Below, in pieces: positions 23,291-35,261 of a stretch of DNA of 64,000 nt. Positions within the stretch are counted from its first letter, which is position 1; every line of letters starts with the position of its first letter. The position numbers and the translations under genes were made by a program. Under the pieces are notes generated by a model. That model saw only the letters and a list, made by a program, of their open reading frames with translations, ran no database searches and had not been told where the DNA came from. Origin of the DNA: Aspidiotus rigidus (Eukaryota; Arthropoda; Insecta; Hemiptera; Diaspididae); NCBI GenBank assembly GCA_035079385.1, contig JAVHKY010000054.1, forward strand, positions 10,207,501 through 10,271,500, written 5' to 3'.

Positions 23291-25810
23291 TCCCAGCTGC
23301 CATTGCAGTCCCGCAATGGCTTCTAATTTTTTTTTTAGTATGGCAGTAAATTTTTTTCAATTTTCTCGTCTTTTTTTTCTCGGGTAACAAATCAGCCTCT
23401 CAATACTATCAAATATGTGATTCTAATAGACATTCACTTACATACTGTAGAACTCAAAGATCGAAATTTTACCAAGTTTCTGGAGTAGGTCGGAGCGTTC
23501 CCGTGTAATTTCCCAAATATATTCTCGAACAAAAATCGGCACTGACGACGAAACTTTCCAGATCCTTCCGCCCACGAAGAGGTGCCGTATTGAAATTTCG
23601 ACTGAAAAGCGGGGAAAATGAATGGTTGTCCCAACCCCAGAGGAGATATCACCATCAGAACGTTAGGTCGTCAGCAGGAGTTGAAAAAATCTCAATTAGA
23701 GAGCGAGGGAGAGAATATGATTGATGTTCTTGAGAGACTCGGTGGAATTCTATATCCTAAACTATAAAAAGGGAGACTTTTAAAAAACTGAAATTAAAAA
23801 CAGAGCGGAAAGCTTCGATTCTATATCCCAAACTATAAAAACTGAGGCTTCAAAAAAAATTCAAATTAAGAGCGGAAGAGAGACTTGAGTGAGGCTCCCA
23901 CTACCCTCAGTATAACATCCCATAATTTCTGACGTATTTGGTCTGGGAAATTTTAGCGCTACTCCTCAATTCGCGTCCTTACGACCGTGATTATGGGACT
24001 TGATCGACCATCGGAAAATTCCGTGAAAATATCCATAGTTTGATCAATCTTCGCCTATATGACCTAATGTATCATACTAGTAAAATATAGATTTAATCAG
24101 TCTGGAGGGCGGGGCGTTTAATGATGAATTGTCATCTTCTTTCAATCCTGATGAATGTCTCACGTAGTTAAATCTTAGAATTATCGATCGCACCACTTCC
24201 ACGTCTTCTGCAGATGAAAATATCAGGAAAGATTAATTCGTTTATTCTTCTAGAAAAAATTGTAAATATTGAAGTGTCACTTCCGTCTGGTACAATTTTA
24301 CTCGAAATAAAATCGCAAATCGTCGAATATTTCGGCACTTCTAACCTTTTTCTCTTTCCATATTGGCGACTTGTAACAGCGACATTGACCTTTAAATGGA
24401 GCTTAAAGCGGTGTTTCTGCACACATTTTCTAAACAACAACTTCGAAAGAAGGTTATTAAATGCTTGACATAAAATGGTATGTCGAAAATCCTTTTAATC
24501 TATATTATGGATGGGGTGAACGCGCTCTTGTTTACCTAGTTCGAAATAGACAATTTGTACGAGCGTATCATGGGACCTATGCGCTGTGCACGGTGTCGTA
24601 ACGCGTTCTTTGACAATTTCTCTCAGCATAGAAAGTTTACTGACCTCTACAGCAATTTTTACTTTGAAAAGGAAGTATATGTGCCTGCGAATGCTGTGCA
24701 AGGTAAAAGGAAAAGGTGACGAGGAAACAAACGAACGTGATGAACTGAGAACGCAGACAACACATGAATGTAAAATGCTTTCCGCGGATTTCAAAGATTT
24801 TGAGAAAGCGAGCTGCAAAAATGTAGGTTACAAAACATTGATTTCGTAGAAATGCTCGTATCTCGCTTCTGGAACTCGGAGAGTTCGAAAACCGTGCATT
24901 GGTGCCCAAAATCGGCGGCGCTCGTGCACTCGGGGGTGTGTTTGTCATTACATAACACCCCGCAGATTTTCTCTTCTATGCTACCTCGCAACTGTAAAGT
25001 ACTTGTATTGTAATAATTAACGACTGTACATCCCCGTAATTTCTAGCAGGGCAAAGGGCATTTCGTTTAGATTGAAAATCTGTTTCTGCTCTATTGTCTC
25101 GGTAAATATACTGAGGTTTCCTGGGAGCGTGAGTAATTTACACGACCATCGAGCTACCAATGATAAACTGAATATATCAACAAAATTTATTGTATTGTCG
25201 CAGTGAAATAAGGCTGAAATCTGCCAAGAGCAGCTGTAATTGACGTTGGTATAGTTTATGTTTTTTTTTTGCAACCGACTATTATAGAAAAAAATACCTG
25301 ATCTGTTTGTTGTTGATGATTACAAATACGAGTCGACGAGAACACCTAATACGAATTTTTAATTTCTCTTTGCTGCGGTATAACATTTCAAGGCCCCTGC
25401 CTTCCTTTGCGACAAAATACTATACGTACTCGCTCGTGTGATGGATTATTTTTATTGTCTTAAAATTGATCGAACCTGTTTAGGATAATATTACCGTTGT
25501 ACAAATATTATTCTTTTACTCATTGTAAATTGTTGTACGTAACACCGAGGAAGAGATAATCCACTCTGGTTTAAAAGCGAACTTGAAAGAACTCGCAGCT
25601 CCTACAGGAGACTTCATGAAGTCATCGATGAAGAAATAGAAACTGGTAATTAGTTTCCGATTACACGAATAATTTTTTCACAGCTCTTCACCATACGATT
25701 TAGGTTTTCGACGATGACACTTTGAAAACGGGACTTTGAATTTTCCATGGATACACACTTGATAGACACAAGTAAATTTGGAGAACAGTATCTGTTGATT
25801 AAGGTTTTCA
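23291..25810. other. Unrecognised DNA
   Basis: No gene is supported. Overlapping short frames near 24170-24470 and 24500-24950 are open on both strands, which argues against real coding. Two copies of a ~60-bp segment with TCTATATCCYAAACTATAAA occur near 23750 and 23820. Confidence 0.5.
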
Positions 25811-25910
25811 TTTGTGACCTACCATTTCTCTCTGATTGGATATCTTATCAGAGAGAAATGGTGTTCCTGTCAGTGGGCAATGAGCATCCTCTTCTCATCG
25901 CAGGTCACAT
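25811..25910. mobile_element. Hairpin element, arm-deleted copy
   Basis: TGTGACCT at 25813 and AGGTCACA ending at 25909 are the inverted ends. The inner stem pairs ACCATTTCTCTCTGAT with ATCAGAGAGAAATGGT. Compared with the fuller copy at 43150-43315, the left arm lacks about 50 bp, while the right arm with CAGTGGGCAATGAGCATCC is kept. It is a short non-autonomous element without coding capacity. Confidence 0.7.
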
Positions 25911-26169
25911 TTGTAGCCTCGAAAATGACGTTATGAGAGGACAGCTCCTTGAAGAAAACTGTGTAGTGAGGGCAAAACTTGTTGAAGTATATTCTTCAAA
26001 AAGGCAATCCAGTTTTTCAGACCTGAACCGTTCTAAATAGCCCTATTATGATAGTTTCATAGTGATTTGACGATGAGATTCCAAGTGAAAAAACCCTTTC
26101 TTGGCGCCTCTCTTTCAATCACGCGGGAGTACCTATGCACGTTGCCGATTCTCAAAACAATTTGAATGA

Positions 26170-27236
26170 ACTGGCTAAATGACGAGGATACTCGAAAGAG
26201 TAACACAGAAAAAAGATGCAAAAGACCGCACGATAATTGAAAACACAAGCGCTTTCGGCTAATCAGCCATTCTCGAAGTGTGGAAAGCGACTGAACCCAG
26301 CACTGCATCAAACGAAATCATGGCCGAAGCTACGAGTCATCGAAATATGAATCATTCCCGTAGCAGGAATGTACCTGTTCAAAACGGTCACGCTATTATT
26401 ATTCTGATGTCGGAGGATTTCTATTTCCTCAAGGGCCAGACGCTTGAAGTAAGAGTTTTCCCTATGAAGGAGGACTTCGGACCCCTCTTTAAAATTGTGA
26501 CCACTTTCGATCAAATGATCAGCAAAGACTGACTCCCCTACTTTCTTCTTCCTCCAAGCTTTTTTATGTTCGTCAACTCTAATTTGGAGCTGACGGCTGG
26601 TCATTCCTATATAGACGCTAGGGCAATCTCCACAAGCCACCCTATAAACCCCTCCCCTCTCGGCCACTGGGATAGGGTCCTTAGTTTGACGAAGAGGCTC
26701 TCAACCGTGTTGGCATTATAGTAGGCCGGCCGAAAACCGAAGGGGCGGAGGATACGGCCCAACTCCGATGAAAACTTTCCCAGAAACGGGAGCTTAATCC
26801 ACCGTTTCCTACCATCTTGGCGCAAATCCCGGGGGAGGGAGGTCGTAGAGTCAAGGCATTTCCTTGTGCGCCTATTACAAACCATAAGGTCAACATCAAT
26901 CCTGACCTAGTTGACTCTAGCCAGGTGCTTTATAGTCATCAATTCTTTCTGGAAAGCGGCTTGACTCAATGGGACATGAGTCAAGCGATGTATTAGGCTA
27001 TTAAACGTAGCAACGTTGTGGGCAACAGGTACGATTGACGACCCGTGGATAGTAATATCGGTCGAGGTATTTTTCCTGTAAATACCAAATTGATGGACGC
27101 CGTCAGTAACGGAAATAGACAAGTCCAAAAAGTTTATAACGGAGCCACCAACTTCCAATGTAAATTTTATGAAAGGGTAAATGCTGTTTAAATAATGAAG
27201 AAACTCGCTAAGGAGTTCTGTTGGACCGGGTTCCAT
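26170..27236 (-). mobile_element. Penelope-like element D (5'-truncated)
   Basis: The minus-strand element runs from the second half of the reverse transcriptase to the terminal repeat. The stem-loop motif AGCGCTTTCGGCTAATCAGC, as seen on the plus strand, is at 26249-26278. The 5' end stops abruptly near 27236 within the block after YVDD, and there is no inverted copy of the end. The 3' border is approximate. Confidence 0.75.
26308..27236 (-). pseudogene. PLE-D RT C-terminal part and GIY-YIG endonuclease
   Basis: The first open piece (26907-27236) has FIKFTLEVGGSVINFLDLSIS, DGVHQFGIYRKNTSTDI and LTHVPLSQAAFQKEL. The second (26607-26885) has RKCLDSTTSLPRD and KRWIKLPFLGKFSSELGR. The third (26308-26667) has ERGGVYRVACGDC, VYIGMTSRQLQIRVDEH and LALEEIEILRH, the GIY-YIG nuclease. 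Frame changes fall near 26900 and 26660. The RT active-site box is absent because the copy is truncated 5' of it. Confidence 0.8.
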
Positions 27237-27479
27237 TTCATCTTTCCTCCCAGAAGCACGCAGCCTTCCATTTGATAATTCATCGCTTAATGTCTATATC
27301 CCTATCTCCCCCAAACTTCAGGAAAGAGTTAGACTTTTATCATCCACATAGCGAAGACCAAATATGTTAAAATTGATGTACATAGAAAAATTAGTCCGCA
27401 AAAAACTCTTCTATCGTGCTCTCAATACAACTATTTCGCTCGCGTGAGACAAGAAAAACAAAAACGAAAAGTGGATCTG

Positions 27480-27725
27480 ACTCCCCTTCCTTTGCAGCCT
27501 CACTTCAGAAATTACTCGTTTACTGAGACCCTTTAACTTGCACCCCGCATTTTATTCTGTGAACAACACCCGAAGTATCTTTTCTAAGCTCAAAGAACCC
27601 ATCTTAAAAGAGAAGAAGAGCGGTGTTTTGTTTATAGACTCCAGTGCAGTGATTGCCTCACAATGTATGTTGGACAAACTAGTCGGAAACTAAAAGAAAG
27701 AGTTCCGGAACATAATTGAGCTACT
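27480..27725 (+). pseudogene. Old Penelope-like remnant F, left half
   Basis: Weak but ordered similarity to a PLE linker and nuclease: HPAFYSVNNTRSIFSKLKEP corresponds to the PAFYNVNTVKSLFVKLKDP block of other copies. After a frame change, YRLQCSDCLTMYVGQTSRKL and KERVPEHN follow, the GIY-YIG core with YVG instead of YIG. The remnant is cut at 27725 by a hAT-like element and resumes at 32696. It is older and more diverged than the other PLEs. Confidence 0.65.
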
Positions 27726-27869
27726 CAGGGCCGGATTTAGGATTTTCAGTAAGAGGGTCCCAAGGCCCCCCTCAACACGTCTCCAAATCAAAATGTTGAC
27801 CCCCCTCCTCCCTTATCAATTTTTGCCCACATTAAAATTGGAAAGAAAGTAGTTGACAGTGGTGATTTA

Positions 27870-27992
27870 TATATGTTACGCTCAATACGCGTAATAAGCA
27901 GACGTGCTGCTCATTACGCGTATTGTGCAAAGTTGGTGCCCATTACGCGTAATCAGCAATATTTTTCTGCCTATTACGCGTATCGAGCATCC
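27870..27992. repeat. TTACGCGTAA palindrome array, left
   Basis: Several ~30-bp units built on CATTACGCGTA or TATTACGCGTA, separated by words such as AGCAGACGTGCTG and TGCAAAGTTGG. The array is an inverted counterpart of 32311-32435 at the other side of the hAT-like element. Confidence 0.8.
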
Positions 27993-28631
27993 TTATGAAT
28001 CTATTCGAATTGGTTCGGCTTGGTTCAGTGGGGACTGGGCAGGTATATTGTCGGTGCTCCTGCAGGCAGAAATGTCAAAGCAATCGATAAACATGCGTAA
28101 AGAATAGCACAGTATGCAATTCTGCGTGCCATGCAGGCCAAATAGACAGGTGGACTTTTTCTTGAAATGCATCTGTAACATTATTTCTTGAAGCATTTGG
28201 GCAACCATCAATTGGAAGGGTAAAAACACTCGCTGAATTCGAATTTCATGGTTACCAAGTCGAATTTCGCCTCCTTGTGGCCCAAATCCAAGGTGGCGGC
28301 CAAACACATTTCATTTCTGTTTCAAGGTAGAACAGAAGGTTGTAATTTTTTTTTGTTGTTGGGGGGGGGGGGGGCGTTAGTGTTCAGAACTAGATTTAGA
28401 TATTGGGATCATATACAGCCAAGATAAGGACCCAAATTTGGGTAAATTTTTTTTTTTTTTTTAATATGGTTTTTTAATAGCACTGTTATTTACAATTATA
28501 TAACATTTTCCAATATTTTTCACATTATTTGATGACGAGAGGGGAGACGACCAGCGTCGTGGTCCCCGTATAAGAAAATTAAACATGCTAATTTTACATT
28601 GAGAAAAAGAAAAATGTTGGGTGCTTCTGCA

Positions 28632-31240
28632 CTACGTTAAGTCGCCCGGCTTGAGGCGTTTAAGTCTACTTACATCATCTGTGGTGTCTAGTAGTATGAT
28701 TGCTTCGGTGTTGGGGTGATTATGCAACCTCCTTTCATGTCGTACGGCTGACGATTGAATACACTCGTCTATTGTCTTGATGCATAGTTCTTGGTGGAGT
28801 GCCTTATTACGTACAAACCAAGGCGCGTTGGTTATGATCCTCAAGATCTTATTCTGGAATCGTTGAATTCTCTCACGGTTGCTTCGCTTGCAGCAATCCC
28901 AGATCTGGACTCCATAGTGCCAAACCGGTTGAAGGAACATTAGATATAATAAGCGTTTGTTGCTTAGGCTGAGTGGGGCCGAGCGTCCCATTAGCCAGTG
29001 CATGTTTCTAAGGCGGAGCTCTAACTCTCTTCTCTTGACTTTTAGGTGGTGACTCCACGTTAACCGGCTGTCGAGGTGGAGTCCAAAATATTTTGCCACT
29101 TCCGCTCTGGGGATTAGATTCCCATTCAACGTGATCGGATGGAAGTGGTATTGACGGAGAGAAAATGTGACCTGGACCGACTTGGTCTCATTTAGCTTTA
29201 CCCTCCACTCTTCAGTCTAGCGGGCTATTTGGTTTACTGCGGATTGTAGATTCCTAACAGCCTCCTCTTGGTTTGTTGAAACTGAGAGAACGGCTTTGTC
29301 GTCGGCGAAAGATGCTATTGTAGTACCGTTGAGGTTGGGTATGTCAGCTGTGAACAAGGTGTATAGAAGAGGCCCCAAGACACTGCCTTGGGGAACTCCG
29401 GCTGAAATGGAGTACTCATATGATTTTGCTGTTCTGTAGTGGACCTGAAATTTACGTTCCGAGAGGTAGGATTCGATGATATCGCACCAGTTACCTGGAA
29501 GCAGGGAACTCAGTTTGGCCATTAATCCCTGATGCCAAACCCGATCAAAAGCTTGGGAGACATCTAGAAACGCAGCTACACAATACTGCTTTTCCTCAAA
29601 GGCTCGTTCAATTACGCTGGTGACTCGGTGTAGTCGATCAACTGCCGCGTGCTTTGCTCTGATACCAAACTGATGATCGGGGATCGGGCTGGTGTGTTTC
29701 AACCTCTCTAGCAACCTTCTTAGTAGAATACATTCAAACATTTTTGCACCAATAGGCAAGAGAGAGATTGGTCTGTAGGATGTTACCTCGTCTAGTGGTT
29801 TGCCGGGTTTGTAGATTGGAATTACTTTAGCTCGTTTCCATTGACTATCGCTTTTTTTGGAAGTTCTTTTAGAATAGTTGCTGGTATTCCGTCTATACCA
29901 GGAGCTTTCTTTGCATTCAGATTATCGATTTCTCTCGCTACTTCCAGGGGTGAACAGAGTTTAAAAGGCAAGTCCTCTTTGGTCTCAAATAGCAAGTCCA
30001 TCTCTGAGACTGGAGGATGCGGTTGAAAAGTTCGGTGCAGGTGCCTGGCAAAGACTTCTGCAATTTCCTCATCGCTTTTGGCCCAGCTGCCATCCTCACT
30101 TTTTACGGGAGGAACACGTTGTTGAGGGTGCTTCATTTTTTGAGTAGCCTTCCATAACAAGTAGTCGCTGTTTTTCCCTGGTGAAAGGTTAGCGACGTAA
30201 TGCCTGAAGGATTCATTTTTAACTTTCTGAATTAGTTTGGAGGTTTGTCTGCTCAATTTGTTGAATATGGCTTTGCTTTCTGGTGTGCGAGTTGCTTGCC
30301 ATCTTTTTCGAGCTCGTTGCCGTTCCGCCACCAGCTGTCGGACTCGTGTTGGATAAGACGTTACAGCAGATTCAAGTTTAATTGGTGGGGTGGATTTCTC
30401 CGCCGCCTCTTCTATCATGGACTGGAAGTCGTTGGTAGCATCTTCAAGTTCGTGGATAGATTTCAAACGAGTCCGCAGGTTTATTAACTCAGAGAGGACG
30501 TTACGAAATTTCATCCAATCAGTTTTCACGTTTGTAAGTGTTGGTGGTTTAGTTATTCTAATCACCGAATCGCTAATTTGTAGCAAAACTGGCGAGTGAT
30601 CCGATGAAAGGTCCTCGAAGTTGTCTGCCTCTATGAATCTTGGCGATACATTTCTGACTAGGAAGAAGTCTAGGAGGTCAGGTTTTCTCCAATTGTCAGT
30701 TGGCCAGAACGTGGGTCGGCCTGAAGAGATGCCTGCTACATTGGATTGAGCCATAGCAGCCTCAAGTACACAACCTCTGGGTGTTGTAAGTCGCGAGCCC
30801 CATCTAGTGTTTTTAGCATTATAGTCACCTCCAGCGATCCACCTGTCGCCGAGGGTGGTGAAGAGCTCTTCAAATTCCTGCATCTTGATACTTGGGGTTG
30901 CGTTTGGAGGGCAATAAACCGCCGCTAAGTTGGTTGAAACGCCGGAGATTTGAACTGTAACAGCAACTGCTTGGATATATTTGGTACTGATTTGTGAGTG
31001 TTCATAGTGGCTTATGTTGTTTCGGATTAGGAGGGCCGCTCCTCCCTGAGCTTTACCGCTGGGGTGGGTTTAGTGGTACACCTTATAATCTCGCATCTTC
31101 TTGATTAGGAAACGCTCTGTGAAGTGGGTCTTGGATATGAGGACAATATCAATTTTGTTGTCAATTATAACCTGCTCAAGCTCAAACTTCTTTGGTAAAA
31201 GTCCGTTTGCGTTCCAGGTAAGGATTGTTGTAGGCGATAT
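28632..31240 (-). pseudogene. Jockey-like ORF2: endonuclease and reverse transcriptase
   Basis: Read on the minus strand. The endonuclease starts with ILTWNANGLLPKK (catalytic Asn). The next block reads DIVLISKTHF, where the catalytic Glu of the usual ISETH is Lys. It continues with GGDYNAKNTRWGS, DLLDFFLV and SSDHSPVLL (Asp and His). A stop lies near 31075. The RT has YRPISLLPIGAKMFE, AAFLDVSQAFDRVWH with the first Asp, SAGVPQGSVLGPLLY and ASFADDKAVLS with the Asp pair. A deletion with frameshift lies near 29822 between LKELPKKA and QWKRAK. Another stop near 29217 replaces Trp. The frame ends with a Jockey-type C-terminal region at 28632. A functional protein is not expected. Confidence 0.85.
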
Positions 31241-31752
31241 AATTTTCTTGACTTTTTCATATTTGTAGGCTTGGCCGCCTCTTCTAATCGAGATATTCTA
31301 GCATTGATCTGTTGAATCAATGTAGTTAGGTGATTTAGGGTTCTTAGGATTTCTGCTAACTGGTTGGTAGGTTGGGATGAAGTGGGATTCTCTAGAGAAT
31401 CGTCGTTCAATTTATTGGCTGCAGGATTGACTACAGCTGCATATGTACTCTTCTGGTTGACTTCTCTGTTAGACCTTTTTAGTCTTGCTACTGCTGACGT
31501 TTTTGCTGGTTCAAGTAGGCTACTGATTTTAGTTTGGTAGACGGAGCAGCCTCTATAATTCGCGGTATGGTCTCCAAGGCAATTGGCACATTTTGGCTTT
31601 GCCTTTTTGGATTTGGTGCATTCAGCAGTTAGGTGGCCTTCACCACACTTTACGCATTTGGGTGGACGGTGACAATAGTTTCTACTGTGTCCGATATCCT
31701 GGCACCGCTTGCATCGCGGAATCTTATCCGCTTTGTCTTTTGGTGCTCTAGG
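31165..31752 (-). pseudogene. Jockey-like ORF1 (gag-like), C-terminal fragment
   Basis: Three zinc knuckles lie in order: CKRCQDIGHSRNYC, CVKCGEGHLTAEC and CANCLGDHTANYRGC, spaced as in Jockey-clade ORF1 proteins. A coiled-coil-like segment follows (LAEILRTLNHLTTLIQQI and INARISRLEEA). The reading frame runs past the start of ORF2, overlapping its endonuclease by about 60 bp in another frame. The N-terminal part is missing because of 5' truncation. Confidence 0.8.
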
Positions 31753-32310
31753 TCAGCAAATGCTCCCGGAATAAATGCTCGATGAAATGCTCGCTGAGTA
31801 TTTCTTGAAAACTGTGTGCTGGCATATCAATTTATATCAATTTTCAACGTAGAATTCGTTAATGAGGACCGTTCGCTAAACTTTATCTTCTTTCAAATGT
31901 GTTCAAAACGATTTATGTGCTATTTAAAAACTTAATTTCAGTTCACCATTTGATTCTTTTCCAATGATGGAAAATGCTCTTTCAAGGAGCATTTGCTAGC
32001 AATCGCTGGGTGATATTAAATGCTCGAGCATTTTCCATCACTGCTCATAACCGATGGTTGCCCAAATGTCTCGAGAAATAATGTTAGAATGAAAAAATTA
32101 ACTATTTTCATGATTTGTCCATCAGTCTAGAAGTTGTGCCAATCACAATGAAATAAGAAAATAAGATTTTGAATTTAGAAAAAAAATGTCGATCTCCTTA
32201 AGTGATAATAGAAAGTCATTTACATTATAATGATTTTTCGGAGTATTCCAAGTAAAATGAAAATACCATTATTTTAAAATCAAATCAGCTTCTCATTGGT
32301 CAATTCCACC

Positions 32311-32435
32311 TGCTCATTACGCGTAATGGGCAGCAACTTTGCACAATACGTGTAATGAGCAGCACGTCTGCTTATTACGCGTATTGAGCAATTTTGCTGC
32401 TCATTACGCGTAATGAGCAATTGCGTGAATTGAGC
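32311..32435. repeat. TTACGCGTAA palindrome array, right
   Basis: Four units with ATTACGCGTAAT or close variants in about 125 bp. One is a perfect 20-bp palindrome, GCTCATTACGCGTAATGAGC, at 32399-32418. The array repeats in inverted order the one at 27870-27992. Confidence 0.85.
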
Positions 32436-32695
32436 GTAACATATATAATATGTATTCAATGAAATTTTGAAATGAGAAGGAAAATGTGGAGGCCCCGCCT
32501 CAATATTTCTCCAAATCAAAATGTTGACTCCCCTCCTCTCTTATAAATTTTTGCCCACTTTAAAATTGGAAAGAGAGTGTTTGATAAGTTATATATAATA
32601 TACATTCAATGAAATTTTGAAATGAGAGGAAAAATGTGGAAGCCCCCCTAAATGGAAAGGCCCGGGTCCCTGGGCCCCCGCTAAATCGGGCCCTG

Positions 32696-32865
32696 GAGTT
32701 ACTCGAATACTGTCCTCCAAGCCGAAAAACCCCCACTCCCTTTTGACGCTCATTAGGGCATACTTTTGACAAAGTCACAGGTGTCCGTCTTTTGTACGAG
32801 GAAGACGCTGAAAAGAAACACTTCGCGCTAGAGAAACTAGAAATGAAAAATGCCATTTTCAATTA
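32696..32865 (+). pseudogene. Old Penelope-like remnant F, right half
   Basis: After the duplicated GAGTTACT the sequence continues the nuclease of 27480-27725. In frame it reads THPSLLTLI-like residues, then AYFDKVTGVRLLYEEDAEKK and HFALEKLEMKNA, the equivalent of the LLHRENSYFKRLALEEIEI block. Joining it to the left half at the duplication keeps the expected order, which supports insertion of the hAT-like element into this PLE. Confidence 0.65.
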
Positions 32866-34550
32866 GAAAAAAAATGAACATTTCTCGAGAATTAATAATC
32901 TGATCCTCGCAGGTGCACATCTTCAGATATAACACTACAATATGGCCAAGTTGCAAAACTTCCGTACAGTAAACAAGGTGTCTCCTCTTTCATATCGCCG
33001 ATTTGATTTACGGTAATAATCATGATATCAATGAGAATGATAATGACGCATAATTTTGACATGTGGACACTTGACTTACGAGGTTTTGGTCGCACTATAC
33101 GGAGGTGACTTTACGAGTCAAAGTCAGAGGACTGACAAAAATTCGCTCTAAACTGAGCCGAGGATCGCACTGTAGAGAGGCGCTCTATGGCTCTATATCC
33201 AAACTCTACTGTATCATTATTCAAAATCGAAAATGAAAATATAGCTACGTCCGGTTTAATTAGTTGTCAGAGTGCGCGATGAAATCATTTCCTTTTCATT
33301 TCGTCTGACGTTCTTCGTTACAATCTTCGTCCTAGTCCATAAGCTATGCATGAAGAAAAAAATCAGTATGAACGATGTTACAACAACATTATTGATGTAA
33401 AAAGTACGTAATTAATCGTACGAGTACTTGCTTGTTTCTTTTCAAGTGAAAAATTGCTCGAAATGCGGTAAAAATTTATGATTTATTTATAAATAAAATT
33501 TATTTTGCGCCCTTAGGACTCACGATCGAAATGCACAATATTTTTATGTGTTCTTTTCATTGGTTTCAGCTGAAGAATGAAACATGTGCTCTAGAAACGA
33601 CGATAGCCAGTTGCAGTAGTTATAGATGTTGTGTGAACCGCGATACATTGCCAAAAAATGCCAAGTAAGATACTTTTTTTTTTTTTTTTCTCCGTCTCCT
33701 CCTGCCTCTTTATTCACTCTCATTCCTTTTAATCTTCTCCCCCCTCTCTCCATTGCTAACATTCCGTGTAATCTCGCACCATATTATGACGACGATGAAG
33801 AATAGGAAAGAAAAAAAAAGTATTTAAATCTGAAGTCGTAGACATTATATTTTTAAACTGGGTCAAAAATATACAAAATCGTGATATTCGACGAGAGTAC
33901 TTCGCTTTGTTTCGAAAGTAAGATGTTGCCTATTAATGATGATTCGATAGAGTGAAGTTCGTTGTAAGATTTGAAAATTTAAGTGAATTTCTAAACATCG
34001 AAAGAATAATGCGGAGTCGAGTGTGGTACATAGCGAAAAATGGTAGGTGAGTACTTTCAATATTCTATGAAGTACCATGTTGCGGTGTAGGCCTTGTACA
34101 AAAAGAATGATGTAAGCAGTTTTCGAGTAAAATGGGAGAATATTTCCGCGTAATTTATTTCACGACGAAAAATTTTCTCTTCCGTAAATTGAATTAGTGG
34201 AAAGTGTGGAGTAATTATTTTTATCAAAATTTTCTCGTTCGTGTACCATGTACGCGCCGTGCTTCATTATTTTTCTTCATTTAATTCTTCGCATCGTTGT
34301 TGCTAACAAAACTTCTCCGTTAATATTACAGAGCTAAAATCAAAATTGAATGTGAAACTGTGATTGGAGAAGAATAAGTGTACGATCACAAAAAAGGAGG
34401 GAGCTCCCTATGAACTATATTGATCATAAATATACTTGCCGTCCACTCTTATCTATCCAAAATATTGAATAAAAATCAACAGAAAATTGACCTAGTGTAA
34501 GGTTTATTGGCTGTATGTTGACTATGCTATGAGATCAATAAAAGATCCGA
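32866..34550. other. Unrecognised DNA
   Basis: No gene or repeat with recognisable features was found. Low-complexity pyrimidine tracts occur at 33670-33760. Confidence 0.5.
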
Positions 34551-34748
34551 TTTTGATGACTTACAATTAATTCGGTTCTCTAAAATATGACCAGAAACAT
34601 CTAACGACGACATACTCAACGATTAAAACGTACGGAGTAATTTGAATAGAGCCACAGAAATGAAAAAACACCGGAGCGCTTTCGATTAAAAAACCATTGT
34701 CAACGGGGACGTGAAAGCAACTGAACCAACTCCGGCCGGCAACAAGAA

Positions 34749-35255
34749 CTACCGAGGAGGACATGACTGAACTAGAGAGTCATCACAATGTGAATCATAC
34801 TCGTAAACTAATTCAATCAAACCCTCATCAGGTATGTACCTGTTGAGCACATTTAGGTTATCGTTATTCAGATGGCGAATAATTTCGATGTGTTCTAGCG
34901 CGGTACGTTTGAAAGCCGAGGACTCTCTATGGAGGAGGGACTCGGATCCCTCTATGAAGCCATGGCCAGTGGTAATAAGATGGTCCGCAAAAGCCGAATC
35001 ACCCAATTTCTTCTTTTCCCACGCCTTCCTATGCTCATCTATTCTAATTTTGAGCTGACGTCCAGTCTCGCCTAAATAATTTCCATTAAAATCATTACAC
35101 TCAATTTTGTAAACCCCGCTTCTTTCGACCAGTGGGATGGGGTCCTCTAACTTAACGAAGAAGCTTTTTACAGTGTTCAGATTGTAAAACACTGGCCGGA
35201 ACCCAAATGGGCGGAGGACACGACCTAATTGGGGAGAAAATTTCCCCTAAAACGG
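34749..35255 (-). pseudogene. PLE-B2 inverted end copy: GIY-YIG endonuclease fragment
   Basis: On the minus strand an open frame encodes the end of the linker (VFYNLNTVKSFFVKLEDP) and a GIY-YIG nuclease (GVYKIECNDFNGNYLGETGR). Compared with the plus-strand copy, the zinc-type Cys is Phe and the YIG is YLG, so this copy is diverging. It has no RT and is probably a by-product of the integration mechanism. Confidence 0.8.
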
Positions 35256-35261
35256 GTGTGG

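Larger units (their letters stand above)
28447..31752 (-). mobile_element. Jockey-clade non-LTR retrotransposon, 5'-truncated
   Basis: On the minus strand: the C-terminal part of ORF1 with zinc knuckles, an overlapping ORF2 with endonuclease and reverse transcriptase, a ~180-bp 3' UTR, and a poly(A) tail seen as a T run at 28447-28462. The 5' end stops at about 31752 in ORF1, the usual result of incomplete reverse transcription. A target duplication was not found. The copy is inactive because of stops, a frameshift and an internal deletion. It lies wholly inside the hAT-like element. Confidence 0.85.
27726..32695. mobile_element. hAT-like non-autonomous element, ~5 kb with Jockey insert
   Basis: The ends are inverted: CAGGGCCGGATTTAG at 27727 and its near-complement CTAAATCGGGCCCTG ending at 32695. 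Eight flanking bases read GAGCTACT on the left and GAGTTACT on the right, an 8-bp target duplication with one mismatch. CAGGG ends and 8-bp duplications are typical of the hAT superfamily. Subterminal repeats match in inverted order: CCAAATCAAAATGTTGAC at 27783 and, in the same reading direction, at 32510, plus palindromic ACGCGTAAT arrays on both sides. No transposase was found. About 3.3 kb of the length is a Jockey-like insertion. Confidence 0.75.

Noticed and set aside
25747..26040. 97-codon frame as a small gene
   Set aside because: It overlaps the hairpin element at 25811-25910 and shows no known motif.
28361..28374. G-run as a functional G-quadruplex
   Set aside because: It is a single homopolymer of about 14 G in a non-autonomous element, more likely a slippage-prone tract.
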